Shown here piece by piece: positions 8,699-15,925 of a stretch of 35,149 nucleotides of DNA. This stretch comes from Chloroflexota bacterium (lineage in GTDB: Bacteria > Chloroflexota > Anaerolineae > B4-G1): NCBI GenBank assembly GCA_024232355.1, contig JAAEPW010000954.1, forward strand, positions 1-35,149. Reading direction: 5' to 3'. The first letter of the stretch is position 1. Each line of letters opens with the position of its first letter. The notes beneath the pieces are model-generated. The model was not told where the DNA came from and did no database searches. It saw only the letters and a list, made by a program, of their open reading frames with translations. A program made the translations under genes and the position numbers.

Positions 8699-9391
8699 TT
8701 AACAGACGCAAATTCCCAGGCTTTTTATCTCTTCAGGCAGTTCTGTGCCTTCGAGTGACTTGGCCTGGGCAAGCTGTTCGCCGGTCACCTGGGCCCCGAG
8801 TAGGCATGCATCACTCAGATCAGTTCCGCTCAGGTCGGCTTGGAGCAAATTGGCGCCACTCAAATCAGCCGCGTGCAAATCAGCTCCTCCCAGATCGGCT
8901 CCACTGAAATCAGATTCGCACAGATCAGATTTACGCAAGTTTGCCCCACGTAGATCAGCTTTGCCCAAGTCGGCTACACTCACATTAGATTGGTACAAGT
9001 TTGCTCCGCGCAGGTTGGCTCCACGCAAGTTAACTCCGCGCAGGTCGGCCTCGTACAAGTTGACTCCGCGCATATTGGCATCGATCAAATAAGCGCCGAT
9101 CAAATCGACCCAAGACATCTCGGCGCCATTCAAATTGCTTGCGTGCAAGCTGGCGCCGATCAAGTTGGCGCCGATCAATCTGGCTCCGACCAAGTCGGCC
9201 ACGCTCATGTCGGCCACACTCAAGTCAGCCACGCTTAGATCGGCTCCACGAAGGTTGGCCCCGCTCAGATTAGCTCCATTCAAATCGAGACCGCTCATAT
9301 CGAGATCACTCAAGTCGAGCCCCCTCATGCGGAGACCGTCTCCGGCACCAATCAAAGCCAATACTAATTCTTTGCGATCTATCTCGGCCAT
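8699..9391 (-). CDS. Pentapeptide-repeat protein
   Basis: 230 aa. Residues about 24-205 are almost entirely A(D/N)LxX pentapeptides, about 35 units, which fold as a right-handed quadrilateral beta-helix. A short N-terminal cap (MAEIDRKELVLALIGAG) and a C-terminal segment ending SLGICVC flank it. No signal peptide is present. Family members bind proteins, and some (Qnr/MfpA) mimic DNA and protect gyrase, but no such function can be claimed from sequence. AAGGAGG precedes the ATG at 9391, and a good promoter lies upstream. The repeat structure gives several spurious antisense ORFs. Confidence 0.9.
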   Translation of the reverse strand: MAEIDRKELVLALIGAGDGLRMRGLDLSDLDMSGLDLNGANLSGANLRGADLSVADLSVADMSVADLVGARLIGANLIGASLHASNLNGAEMSWVDLIGAYLIDANMRGVNLYEADLRGVNLRGANLRGANLYQSNVSVADLGKADLRGANLRKSDLCESDFSGADLGGADLHAADLSGANLLQADLSGTDLSDACLLGAQVTGEQLAQAKSLEGTELPEEIKSLGICVC

Positions 9392-9458
9392 TTTGTTTTA
9401 CCTCCTTGTCGCTCCCGAGCATTTAAACGTTTAGCCCATCTTTACTCGTACACTGGAA

Positions 9459-9487
9459 AGTATAGTGTCACTTGGCACAAAAGTCAA
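9459..9487 (-). promoter_or_regulatory. Promoter of the pentapeptide gene
   Basis: On the minus strand: -35 TTGACT (9487-9482), 17-bp spacer, -10 TATACT (9464-9459), about 70 bp before the start codon. Confidence 0.6.
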
Positions 9488-9514
9488 AATTAGTTTGCAT
9501 TCCCAAGCCAGCAT

Positions 9515-9543
9515 TTGACAGAACTTGTAGAGCGTGTTAACAT
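9515..9543 (+). promoter_or_regulatory. Promoter of the RNase J gene
   Basis: Consensus -35 TTGACA (9515-9520), 17-bp spacer, -10 TAACAT (9538-9543). Initiation near 9550 would give a leader of about 110 nt that contains the hairpin at 9591-9624. It is divergent from the pentapeptide promoter 28 bp away. Confidence 0.6.
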
Positions 9544-9590
9544 CTATGCTATGGAACGATTGAGCTTGATATATCCAAATTTGTCCAATG

Positions 9591-9624
9591 CACCGCCAGA
9601 TAGAGATATTTGAGCCTGGCGGTG
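9591..9624 (+). terminator. Leader hairpin with T-rich tail upstream of rnj
   Basis: A perfect 9-bp GC-rich stem (caccgccag / ctggcggtg) with a 16-nt loop is followed by ttctttattt. It has the form of an intrinsic terminator, but it sits inside the putative leader of RNase J and ends 35 bp before its ATG. No upstream plus-strand gene needs it. It may be an attenuator or an RNase J self-cleavage target. Confidence 0.5.
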
Positions 9625-9659
9625 TTCTTTATTTACAATAATTTTCTGGAGTAAACTGT

Positions 9660-11309
9660 ATGACTGAGAAATTACGCATCATACCCCTGGGCGGCCTGGG
9701 GGAAGTCGGCAAGAATATGCTGAGCATTGAGTATGGCCGAAACATTCTAATCATAGATTCAGGGATCATGTTCCCTGAATCAGACATGCTGGGAGTTGAT
9801 TATATCATCCCCGACTGGGAATACCTGCATGCCAAAAAAGATCACATCCGCGCGATTGCCATTACCCATGGCCACGAGGATCACATCGGCGCATTGTCCC
9901 ACTTTTTGGAGGAATTCAATGTGCCGGTCTACGCCACGCGGCTGACCCGAGGTCTGATCGAGGTCAAGTTAAAGCGACGGCGGCGGCTATCAGAGCCGGC
10001 CAAGTTCCATACCTACGCTCCCGGAGACGTTATCAATATTGGCCCTTTTACCATTGAGCCTTACCACGTCTGCCATTCTATTCCCGACGGCGTGGGACTG
10101 GGCATTACGACGCCGGCAGGATTGATCGTGCACAGCGGTGACTTTAAATTCGACCACACACCGGTGGACGGTTGGCCCACCGATTACGCCAAGCTGGCCG
10201 AGTTCACCGGTCGTGGCGTGTTGGCGCTTCTTTCTGACAGCACCAACTCGGATCGTCCTGGCAACACGCCATCAGAGATGATGCTGGAGAGCGCGTTCCA
10301 CCAGGTGATGCGAGAGGCTCCCGGTCGAATCATTGTGGCAACCTTTGCCTCACTGATTTCGCGCATCCAGCAGGTTGTGGATGTGGCAACCGAGCATGGC
10401 CGCAAGATCGCCATCGCCGGAAAAACGATGGCCGATAACACAAAGATGGCGCGCAAGTTGGGCTATCTCAATATCCCCGATGGTACATTGCTGACCTTGG
10501 GAGAGATCAAAAACTTGCCCGCCCGTGAAACCATTATCATGGCCACAGGCACCCAGGGCGAACCGACAGCGGTCTTGAGCCGTCTGGCGGTTGGGCAGCA
10601 TCGCTCGTTGAACATTCGTCAGGGAGACACCGTGGTGTTTTCCTCGCACACCATTCCGGGTAACGAAGAATTGATCCACCGCGTGGTCAACCGTCTCTTT
10701 CAACAAGGGGCAGACGTTTACTACGAGCCTTCTTCCCCCGTACACGTCTCGGGTCATGCCAGCCAGGAGGAACAAAAGCTGCTGATCAATTTGCTCCGTC
10801 CCCGATTCTTTATCCCCATCCACGGCGAGTTGCGCCACCTCAAGCAACACGGCAAGACTGCGCGCCAGTTGGGCATCCCGCCCGAAAACGTCGCGGTGGT
10901 TGAAAATGGGTACACGCTGACCCTTGGCGATCGGTTGGAGATTGGCGAGCGGGTGCCTGGCAGTTACGTCTTTGTCGATGGTGCGCGGGTGGGTGAAGTT
11001 GGGCCGGCGGTGATGCGTGAACGGGAAGCATTGGGAAGAAACGGTTTCGTGATGAGTGTCGTTCATTACAAACGCCGGAAAGGTTGTCCTGTAGGGAGAC
11101 CGCGCATCATCACCCGTGGCTTTATCTTTGTTCCCGATGCGGAGGATCTCTTGGCTGAAGCGGAAGAAGTCACCCTGGCTGCGGCGTCGGTGAGCCCTGG
11201 AACACCGTCAGCAGAGGTAGAAAAGCGGATACAGACAGCATTGTCCAAGTTTTTCTATCAGGAAACCAAAAACCGCCCCATCGTGATTCCGACGGTGATC
11301 GAAGCATAG
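9660..11309 (+). CDS. rnj: Ribonuclease J
   Basis: 549 aa, full length. The metallo-beta-lactamase core carries HGHEDHIGAL at residues 70-79 (zinc ligands His70, His72, Asp74, His75). The beta-CASP region and the C-terminal dimerisation domain follow; 'SGHASQEE' marks the conserved late histidine. RNase J matures and degrades mRNA and rRNA through 5'-3' exonuclease and endonuclease activity in the cytoplasm. The ATG at 9660 has GGAG 8 bp upstream. Transcribed alone, with an unusual leader hairpin. Confidence 0.95.
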   Translation: MTEKLRIIPLGGLGEVGKNMLSIEYGRNILIIDSGIMFPESDMLGVDYIIPDWEYLHAKKDHIRAIAITHGHEDHIGALSHFLEEFNVPVYATRLTRGLIEVKLKRRRRLSEPAKFHTYAPGDVINIGPFTIEPYHVCHSIPDGVGLGITTPAGLIVHSGDFKFDHTPVDGWPTDYAKLAEFTGRGVLALLSDSTNSDRPGNTPSEMMLESAFHQVMREAPGRIIVATFASLISRIQQVVDVATEHGRKIAIAGKTMADNTKMARKLGYLNIPDGTLLTLGEIKNLPARETIIMATGTQGEPTAVLSRLAVGQHRSLNIRQGDTVVFSSHTIPGNEELIHRVVNRLFQQGADVYYEPSSPVHVSGHASQEEQKLLINLLRPRFFIPIHGELRHLKQHGKTARQLGIPPENVAVVENGYTLTLGDRLEIGERVPGSYVFVDGARVGEVGPAVMREREALGRNGFVMSVVHYKRRKGCPVGRPRIITRGFIFVPDAEDLLAEAEEVTLAAASVSPGTPSAEVEKRIQTALSKFFYQETKNRPIVIPTVIEA

Positions 11310-11783
11310 CTCACAAACCCGTAGGGATCAGTCAAACAATGACCACACCTGACATCTTTGGGGATGGTTCCCTAGTCTGTGATGAGAAACTGAATTATTC
11401 GTGAGTTATAATGACGGCAGTTTGGTCTTTCCGGGCCGACTTTTCCCCAATATGCCGTTTCTGGTCCAAAAATCTGGTTTTTGCCTACGTCTGGGGGGTA
11501 TCGTTGGGCTAGAATGAGTCATACAAAGGCCATAATCCCACGAATGTCTCATGCTTTGTCACAGCGTAGGGACCCATCCCGGATTTGTCTGATTGCGAAT
11601 TGTGGGGGGGGGTATTTTTTGTTTCTCCTATCCTTTAATTTAGATTTGGAGAACACGAGCTGTGAAAGCGTGATGCGTGAAACGTAAAGCGGGCGGCCAC
11701 GGAGGACCGCCCTTTTTCTTTCTCCCTGATACGAGTCGAACAAAACCACATCTAGAGATGTTGGGTTCTCGAATTTGGGTCAA
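11310..11783. other. 474-bp intergenic space between convergent genes
   Basis: It separates rnj (+) from ssnA (-). It contains a tataat hexamer (11407-11412) without a good -35, a run of nine G (11604-11612), degenerate cgtgaaacgt-type repeat units (about 11668-11686) and a terminator hairpin at 11691-11717. I see no convincing gene. An unrecognised small RNA from about 11419 to the terminator is possible. Confidence 0.4.
11691..11717 (+). terminator. Rho-independent terminator
   Basis: The stem gggcgg (11691-11696) / ccgccc (11707-11712), extendable across one mismatch, is followed directly by tttttcttt. It points with the plus strand and would end transcripts from rnj, or from a small RNA, before the convergent ssnA gene. 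Confidence 0.7.
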
Positions 11784-13145
11784 TTAAACCCGCTGAACTC
11801 GCTCCCACGTTTGTACCGCCAACTCTCGCGACCGGGCGGTGATCGTTTCCTCGTCCAAAGTAAGCAACTTGCGGTCGCGCATCAGTACCTGCCCGGCGCA
11901 GACGGTGGCCGTGATTGCCGAAGCCTCCACGCCAAATAGCAGATGCCAGGGTAGATTCCCCGCTGTCAGTGGTGTTGTGGGGCGGTAGTCCAAAAGGACG
12001 AAATCAGCGGCAGTACCCTGACACAGTTCTCCAAGTTCTAGATCGGGCCAGAAAACGCGCGCGAGTTGGGCATTGTGTGCATAAGCCATCCGCATCACCA
12101 GGTCGCCGGGCATTGCGAGAGGGTCTCGTTGATCCAATTTGTGGATCAGATAGGCGGCCTTTATTTCGGCCAACATCTGGTTGGAGAAACCGTCGTTGCC
12201 CAGGCCCAGGTTGACACCGGCCTGCAGCATTTGCTCAACTGGCGCTACCCCCACGGCGTTGTTCATATTCGAGCGTGGCTGGTGCGTGACCCACGTGCCG
12301 GTCTTTGCCAGCACCTCGATCTCGCTCTCGTCCACGTGGACGCAGTGAACGGCAATGGTGCGGGGGCCAAGGATACCCGCATCGTGCAAGCGGTGGACCA
12401 CGCGCTTTCCCGATTTTCGTAGGGAATCGTCCTGATCCGATCCATCCTCCGCGGCATGGATGTGAAAGCCCATCCCCAGATCACCTGCGGCGGCCACGCA
12501 ATCCGCCAAAGTTTCGTCAGAAAGCGTCAGAGAAGCGTGCAATCCAAAAGATGCGGCGAGTTTCGAGTTTCGAGTTGCAAGTTTCGAGTTGGCAAAGCGC
12601 ACATTTTCGGCGATACCGGCTTGGGCGCGTTCTGGTCCGTCCCGATCAGTGACCTCGTAACACAAAGAGGCCCTCAGCCCCGCTTGCTGCACTGCTTTGG
12701 CAATGATATCCAGCGAGCCTTCGATGGCGTTGGGGCTGGCGTGGTGGTCGATCAGCGTGGTTGTGCCGTGCCGGATCGCGTCTACCAGGCAGACCAAGGC
12801 TGAATACTGCACGTCTTCCAGCGTGAGTGCTTTGTCCAGTTTCCACCACAGCCGCTCCAGGATCTGGGGAAAGTTGGTCGCTGGCTCGCCCGGAATGGCC
12901 ATCCCACGAGCAAAAGCTCCGTAAAAGTGTGTGTGGGCACAGATAGCGGCTGGGAGCACCAGTTGCCCGTTTGCGTCCCATCGTTCAGCATTGGGGTAGC
13001 GGGGGATCAGTTCATCGGTGGTACCCAACGCGGCGATGTGACCATCCTCGACGAGCAACGCGCCATCGGTAATGAGTTGGGGATCGTTGCCCAGTGTGGC
13101 CAAACGAGCGTGGGTGACAAGCAATTGAGGCTTGGATTCTGCCAT
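11784..13145 (-). CDS. ssnA: SsnA-type amidohydrolase (chlorohydrolase family)
   Basis: About 453 aa. Metal-dependent hydrolase of the TrzN/AtzA/cytosine deaminase superfamily. The metal-site motif HTHFYGAFARGM near residue 72 matches the putative aminohydrolase SsnA. HIHAAE and HCVH carry further ligands, and 'GLGNDGFSN' holds the late aspartate. SsnA is associated elsewhere with purine catabolism, but its substrate is unproven. The N-terminus reads ATGATGATG (13151, 13148, 13145); the third has the best spacing to AGGAGG. A duplicated NSKLA motif (about residues 188-201) is encoded by a tandem gagtttc-type DNA repeat inserted in frame. The promoter is at 13194-13223. Confidence 0.8.
   Translation of the reverse strand: MAESKPQLLVTHARLATLGNDPQLITDGALLVEDGHIAALGTTDELIPRYPNAERWDANGQLVLPAAICAHTHFYGAFARGMAIPGEPATNFPQILERLWWKLDKALTLEDVQYSALVCLVDAIRHGTTTLIDHHASPNAIEGSLDIIAKAVQQAGLRASLCYEVTDRDGPERAQAGIAENVRFANSKLATRNSKLAASFGLHASLTLSDETLADCVAAAGDLGMGFHIHAAEDGSDQDDSLRKSGKRVVHRLHDAGILGPRTIAVHCVHVDESEIEVLAKTGTWVTHQPRSNMNNAVGVAPVEQMLQAGVNLGLGNDGFSNQMLAEIKAAYLIHKLDQRDPLAMPGDLVMRMAYAHNAQLARVFWPDLELGELCQGTAADFVLLDYRPTTPLTAGNLPWHLLFGVEASAITATVCAGQVLMRDRKLLTLDEETITARSRELAVQTWERVQRV
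12558..12592. repeat. Tandem gagtttc repeat inside ssnA
   Basis: About 35 bp of degenerate tandem units (gagtttc, gagtttc, gagttgcaa, gtttcgagtt) lie inside the coding sequence and keep the frame. They encode the duplicated NSKLA peptide between two conserved SsnA segments. Similar arrays are usually intergenic. Confidence 0.6.
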
Positions 13146-13193
13146 CATCATTCTTCCTCCTGTTGGTTTCCTGCTGCCAGTCTATTGGTGGAT

Positions 13194-13223
13194 ATTGTAA
13201 CCTGTTTCATCTGGCTTGTCCAA
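13194..13223 (-). promoter_or_regulatory. Promoter of ssnA
   Basis: On the minus strand: -35 TTGGAC (13223-13218), 18-bp spacer, -10 TACAAT (13199-13194), about 45 bp before the start codons and just downstream of the interspersed repeat. Confidence 0.45.
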
Positions 13224-13243
13224 CGACCAGGTGTTAGTTTTTT

Positions 13244-13334
13244 CCAGTTTTTAATTCCTCCCAAAATTTACACTGGAAAGGCTCATAAATCGCACGCGAG
13301 TTACAAAGTAACCGGAAAAACTCGAGGAATTTCC
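13244..13334 (-). repeat. Interspersed ~90-bp element, copy 1
   Basis: Read on the minus strand this 91-bp block aligns nearly end to end with 32396-32484 on the plus strand. Shared cores include tttttccggtt/cttttccggtt, ttgtaact(c/t)gcgtgcg and aaattttgggag. Its ends are an 8-bp inverted repeat (aattcctc / gaggaatt). It lies about 100 bp upstream of ssnA and in the same orientation. Confidence 0.75.
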
Positions 13335-13576
13335 CTAGTGGGGGTATTTTAGTCGTGGCGCGAGTGGATTCTCTTGCAAGTGTCGACGTTTTGACCAAAC
13401 CCCTGGTGCAAAACGTTCTAGCCACTGTCTCTTGGGGCGGTTTGTGTGAGGAGAAAAAAATGTCACGCTTGATCTGCCCATGAGGCCGGTGGTTGAGAGC
13501 AATGTAGAGCGATTCTGTGCTATTTACCTTCCAAGTGAAATGCATTTGGTGCTCGTTGCTCTCGAAACCGCTAGAC

Positions 13577-13604
13577 TTGCAATTCGCGTAGGTAAGGGTA
13601 AAAT
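13577..13604 (+). promoter_or_regulatory. Candidate promoter of the signalling operon
   Basis: TTGCAA (13577-13582), a 16-bp spacer and TAAAAT (13599-13604), followed by a leader of about 45 nt to the upstream ORF. It is the best sigma70-like match ahead of the first plus-strand gene. Confidence 0.45.
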
Positions 13605-13656
13605 AGAATAGTACCAACATCGAGATGACCTCACAGACGCGATATCAGGGAGAGTT

Positions 13657-13692
13657 ATGATGCAGTCAATGGGACATGCTTTTTATGTTTAA
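13657..13692 (+). CDS. Possible upstream ORF / leader peptide (11 aa)
   Basis: ATGATGCAG... encodes MMQSMGHAFYV and ends at TAA 13690-13692, overlapping the start region of the FHA gene in another frame. It has the only good Shine-Dalgarno in the area (GGGAGAG at 13648-13654), whereas the FHA start at 13676 or 13685 has almost none. It may couple translation to the FHA gene, or it may be chance. Confidence 0.25.
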   Translation: MMQSMGHAFYV

Positions 13693-14140
13693 AGAAATCC
13701 TAATTCCAGCGGTTGGTTTGATCCTGCTGTTACTGATTATTCTGGTTCTGTGGAGAAAACGGGCGCAAGCAACATCCTCATCTCCCCATCCCTCTACCGC
13801 ACCTCCTCTTCCCGTGACCGGACCTTATCTAGAGAGCGCGAGCACCGCCGATGACCAGCATCGCTTTGGTCTAAAGCCCGGCGGCATTACTATTGGACGG
13901 TCACCAGAAAATGACATGATCATCACCCAAGATTTTCCCGATTGGGAGACTGTTTCCCAACGCCATGCATGGATCTATCAATGGATCGATCATTGGATTG
14001 TCGAGGACGTCAGTTCTATGAATGGCATTCAGGTGAATGGGAGACGCACCAGACGCAACCTGCTGCGCGATGGTTGGCAACTGGACATTGGCGGGGTAGC
14101 GTTTGTGTTCCGTGAGACCACAGAGGAGATAGAACAATGA
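13676..14140 (+). CDS. Membrane-anchored FHA-domain protein
   Basis: 154 aa. A single N-terminal membrane segment (about 8-27, followed by RKR so the rest is cytoplasmic), a Ser/Pro-rich linker and one FHA domain (about 75-150). The phosphothreonine-binding signature is present: GRSPEND, then SQRHAW and SMNGIQVNGR. FHA domains read phospho-Thr made by Ser/Thr kinases, so this is likely a membrane docking site for products of the kinases downstream. The start is 13676 or the in-frame ATG at 13685, which gives MFKEIL; neither has a strong ribosome binding site. The stop overlaps the next ATG (ATGA). Confidence 0.82.
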   Translation: MLFMFKEILIPAVGLILLLLIILVLWRKRAQATSSSPHPSTAPPLPVTGPYLESASTADDQHRFGLKPGGITIGRSPENDMIITQDFPDWETVSQRHAWIYQWIDHWIVEDVSSMNGIQVNGRRTRRNLLRDGWQLDIGGVAFVFRETTEEIEQ

Positions 14141-15894
14141 CAGGGAAATGTCCTGACTGTGGTTATCGAAACCGTGGCTCTGCGCAGTTTTGTCATCATT
14201 GTGGTACCGAGATGGTAGATCGAGATTCTGCCGGTCTGGATACCCAACCCTCTCTTCCTGCAATACCGCAACCTCCTGTTCCCATTCTCTCATCTGATAC
14301 CCGGCCACTTTCAAGCGTCAGCGCTGCCTTTGCTCCTCTGCCAGAAGGTGCGTTGCTTCATCATGGGCAATACGTGGTTTTGGAATTGCGCAATACGAAC
14401 GAGCATTCGAACACATACCTGGCGGAGAATATTACACATGTATGGTTGTGCCCCAATTGTGAGACGGAAACGTTTACCGCCAATGAGCGATTCTGTTTTG
14501 CCTGTGGCGCAGCTCTTTCTGATGTCGAACCATTGCACTTGCGCTATCTGGTACATGAAAGTGCCAACGAACAGACCTTTGTGCTAGAAGCCCAGTTGAT
14601 TGATATGCATCTGATGCATCCGGGTTTGTTGTTGCCCCACGATGTGTTTGCCGAGTCTCCCTATGGTCCTGCCCGCCACTATTTGGTGGAATCCGAGTAT
14701 GCGCCTCCTTTGGCAACCTCGCTTCCCGTACCTCAAGGGCTTGGCCGCGTACTGGAGTGGGGCACGACCCTGGCACAAGCGATGGATTATTTGCACAGCC
14801 ACTATATCACATTGCGCGAGATCAGCCTGAAACAAATTGCCATGCCAGGAAAAAATGCCCGCTGGACACACCTGAGTGCGGCAACCATTATTCCGCCAGA
14901 GGCCCGTTCGACGGCCGAGAGTCATTTTGTCCAAGATGTGCGAGAGCTGGCTACGTTACTCATCTACTTGGCATCTGGTCCCCAGCAAGACGTTCATGCA
15001 CAAATGCCTGAACCAGCGGCAGAGGCCTTTTCTCTGGCACTGGCAGAAACTACTCAAATGACCGCATCCCAGTTCGCCACGGCCCTGGACGATGCCTTAC
15101 AGCAACTGCGCCGTCCAAGCAGCGTTACCCTCGTCGTTGGACATCGCACCGATGTAGGGCGGGAACGCTCACTGAACGAGGACAGTTTATTGACTCTTTG
15201 TGCTTCTTCGGTGTACCAATCCATAGACACACCGGTGGGTTTATTTGCCGTCGCTGATGGAATGGGCGGACACTCGGCCGGCGACGTAGCCAGCCGCCTA
15301 GCGATTCAGGCCATCGCGCAGCAAACGGTGAACCAGGTGCTGTTTCCGACTGCTGTTGGGGAACCTTTACCCGAGGCCCGTGAATGGATGGTGTCCACGG
15401 CAAAAGCGGCCAATCAGAATGTGTATGACCAGCGGAAAATCGCCGGTACCGATATGGGCACCACTTTGGTGATGGCACTCGTCGTCGGTGACACGGCAAC
15501 CATCGCAAATGTTGGAGACAGCCGCGCCTATTTGCTCACGCAGAGCAAAATTGTTCAACTCACCACCGATCACTCGTTGGTCGAACGTCTCGTCGCCACC
15601 GGTCAAATTACGAGAGCAGAAGCTGCCCACCACCCCCAGAGAAACGTTATCTACCGCGTCATCGGTGACAAACCTCGGACAGACATCGATACGTTTGAGC
15701 AACGGCTGGCCCCTGGCGAAGCGCTTCTCCTATGTTCCGATGGTTTGAGCGGTATGGTATCCAACGATCAAATGTGGCTCATCTGGAATACTTCGACTTC
15801 ACCTCAGGAGGCCTGCGATCGCTTGGTCGAGGCAGCCAACCAGGCTGGGGGTATCGATAACATCACCGTTGTGATCGTACAGATTGCCGAATGA
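14137..15894 (+). CDS. Zinc-ribbon / pseudokinase / PP2C phosphatase fusion
   Basis: 585 aa. A zinc ribbon (Cys5, 8, 19, 22) is followed by a Pro/Ser linker and a degenerate protein-kinase fold (about 70-320). The helix and loop that normally read HRDxxxxN are YITLREISLKQ here (223-233): the catalytic Asp is Glu and the Asn is gone. No Gly-rich loop or DFG is visible, while 'DVRELATLLIYLASG' matches the helix-F region. A second zinc ribbon (Cys105, 108, 120, 123) interrupts the N-lobe. From about 328 comes an intact PP2C domain with [32 protein letters not shown] and the metal Asp of GGIDNIT. It should dephosphorylate Ser/Thr proteins. GAGGAGAT precedes the start. Confidence 0.85.
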   Translation: MTGKCPDCGYRNRGSAQFCHHCGTEMVDRDSAGLDTQPSLPAIPQPPVPILSSDTRPLSSVSAAFAPLPEGALLHHGQYVVLELRNTNEHSNTYLAENITHVWLCPNCETETFTANERFCFACGAALSDVEPLHLRYLVHESANEQTFVLEAQLIDMHLMHPGLLLPHDVFAESPYGPARHYLVESEYAPPLATSLPVPQGLGRVLEWGTTLAQAMDYLHSHYITLREISLKQIAMPGKNARWTHLSAATIIPPEARSTAESHFVQDVRELATLLIYLASGPQQDVHAQMPEPAAEAFSLALAETTQMTASQFATALDDALQQLRRPSSVTLVVGHRTDVGRERSLNEDSLLTLCASSVYQSIDTPVGLFAVADGMGGHSAGDVASRLAIQAIAQQTVNQVLFPTAVGEPLPEAREWMVSTAKAANQNVYDQRKIAGTDMGTTLVMALVVGDTATIANVGDSRAYLLTQSKIVQLTTDHSLVERLVATGQITRAEAAHHPQRNVIYRVIGDKPRTDIDTFEQRLAPGEALLLCSDGLSGMVSNDQMWLIWNTSTSPQEACDRLVEAANQAGGIDNITVVIVQIAE

Positions 15895-15925
15895 TCGAGC
15901 AGGGAACAAAGGATTGGAGGTCATA

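Larger units (their letters stand above)
13152..13675. other. 524-bp divergent intergenic region
   Basis: It separates ssnA (-) from the large plus-strand signalling operon. It holds the ssnA promoter (13194-13223), interspersed repeat copy 1 (13244-13334), a seven-codon ORF behind GAGGAG (13460-13483), the operon promoter candidate (13577-13604) and a twelve-codon upstream ORF (13657-13692). No larger gene is supported. Confidence 0.5.

Noticed and set aside
8699..9391. Pentapeptide protein as a quinolone-resistance (Qnr) gene
   Set aside because: The repeat fold alone does not indicate gyrase binding; no Qnr-specific loops can be identified.
8745..9434. Overlapping plus-strand ORFs with periodic Lys/Ala/Pro repeats
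   Set aside because: Antisense translation of the pentapeptide repeats on the minus strand.
11604..11612. Run of nine G as a phase-variation switch
   Set aside because: No supported gene or promoter is placed so that a change in length would switch it.
11481..11687. 68-codon plus-strand ORF ending just before the terminator
   Set aside because: No ribosome binding site, low-complexity composition, overlaps a G9 run and degenerate cgtgaaacg repeats; not protein-like.
13460..13483. Seven-codon ORF after GAGGAG (possible leader peptide)
   Set aside because: Too short to judge, no attenuator structure follows, and it lies upstream of the candidate promoter of the operon.
13234..13620. 128-codon minus-strand ORF upstream of ssnA
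   Set aside because: It spans the interspersed repeat and the candidate operon promoter and has no ribosome binding site or domain character.
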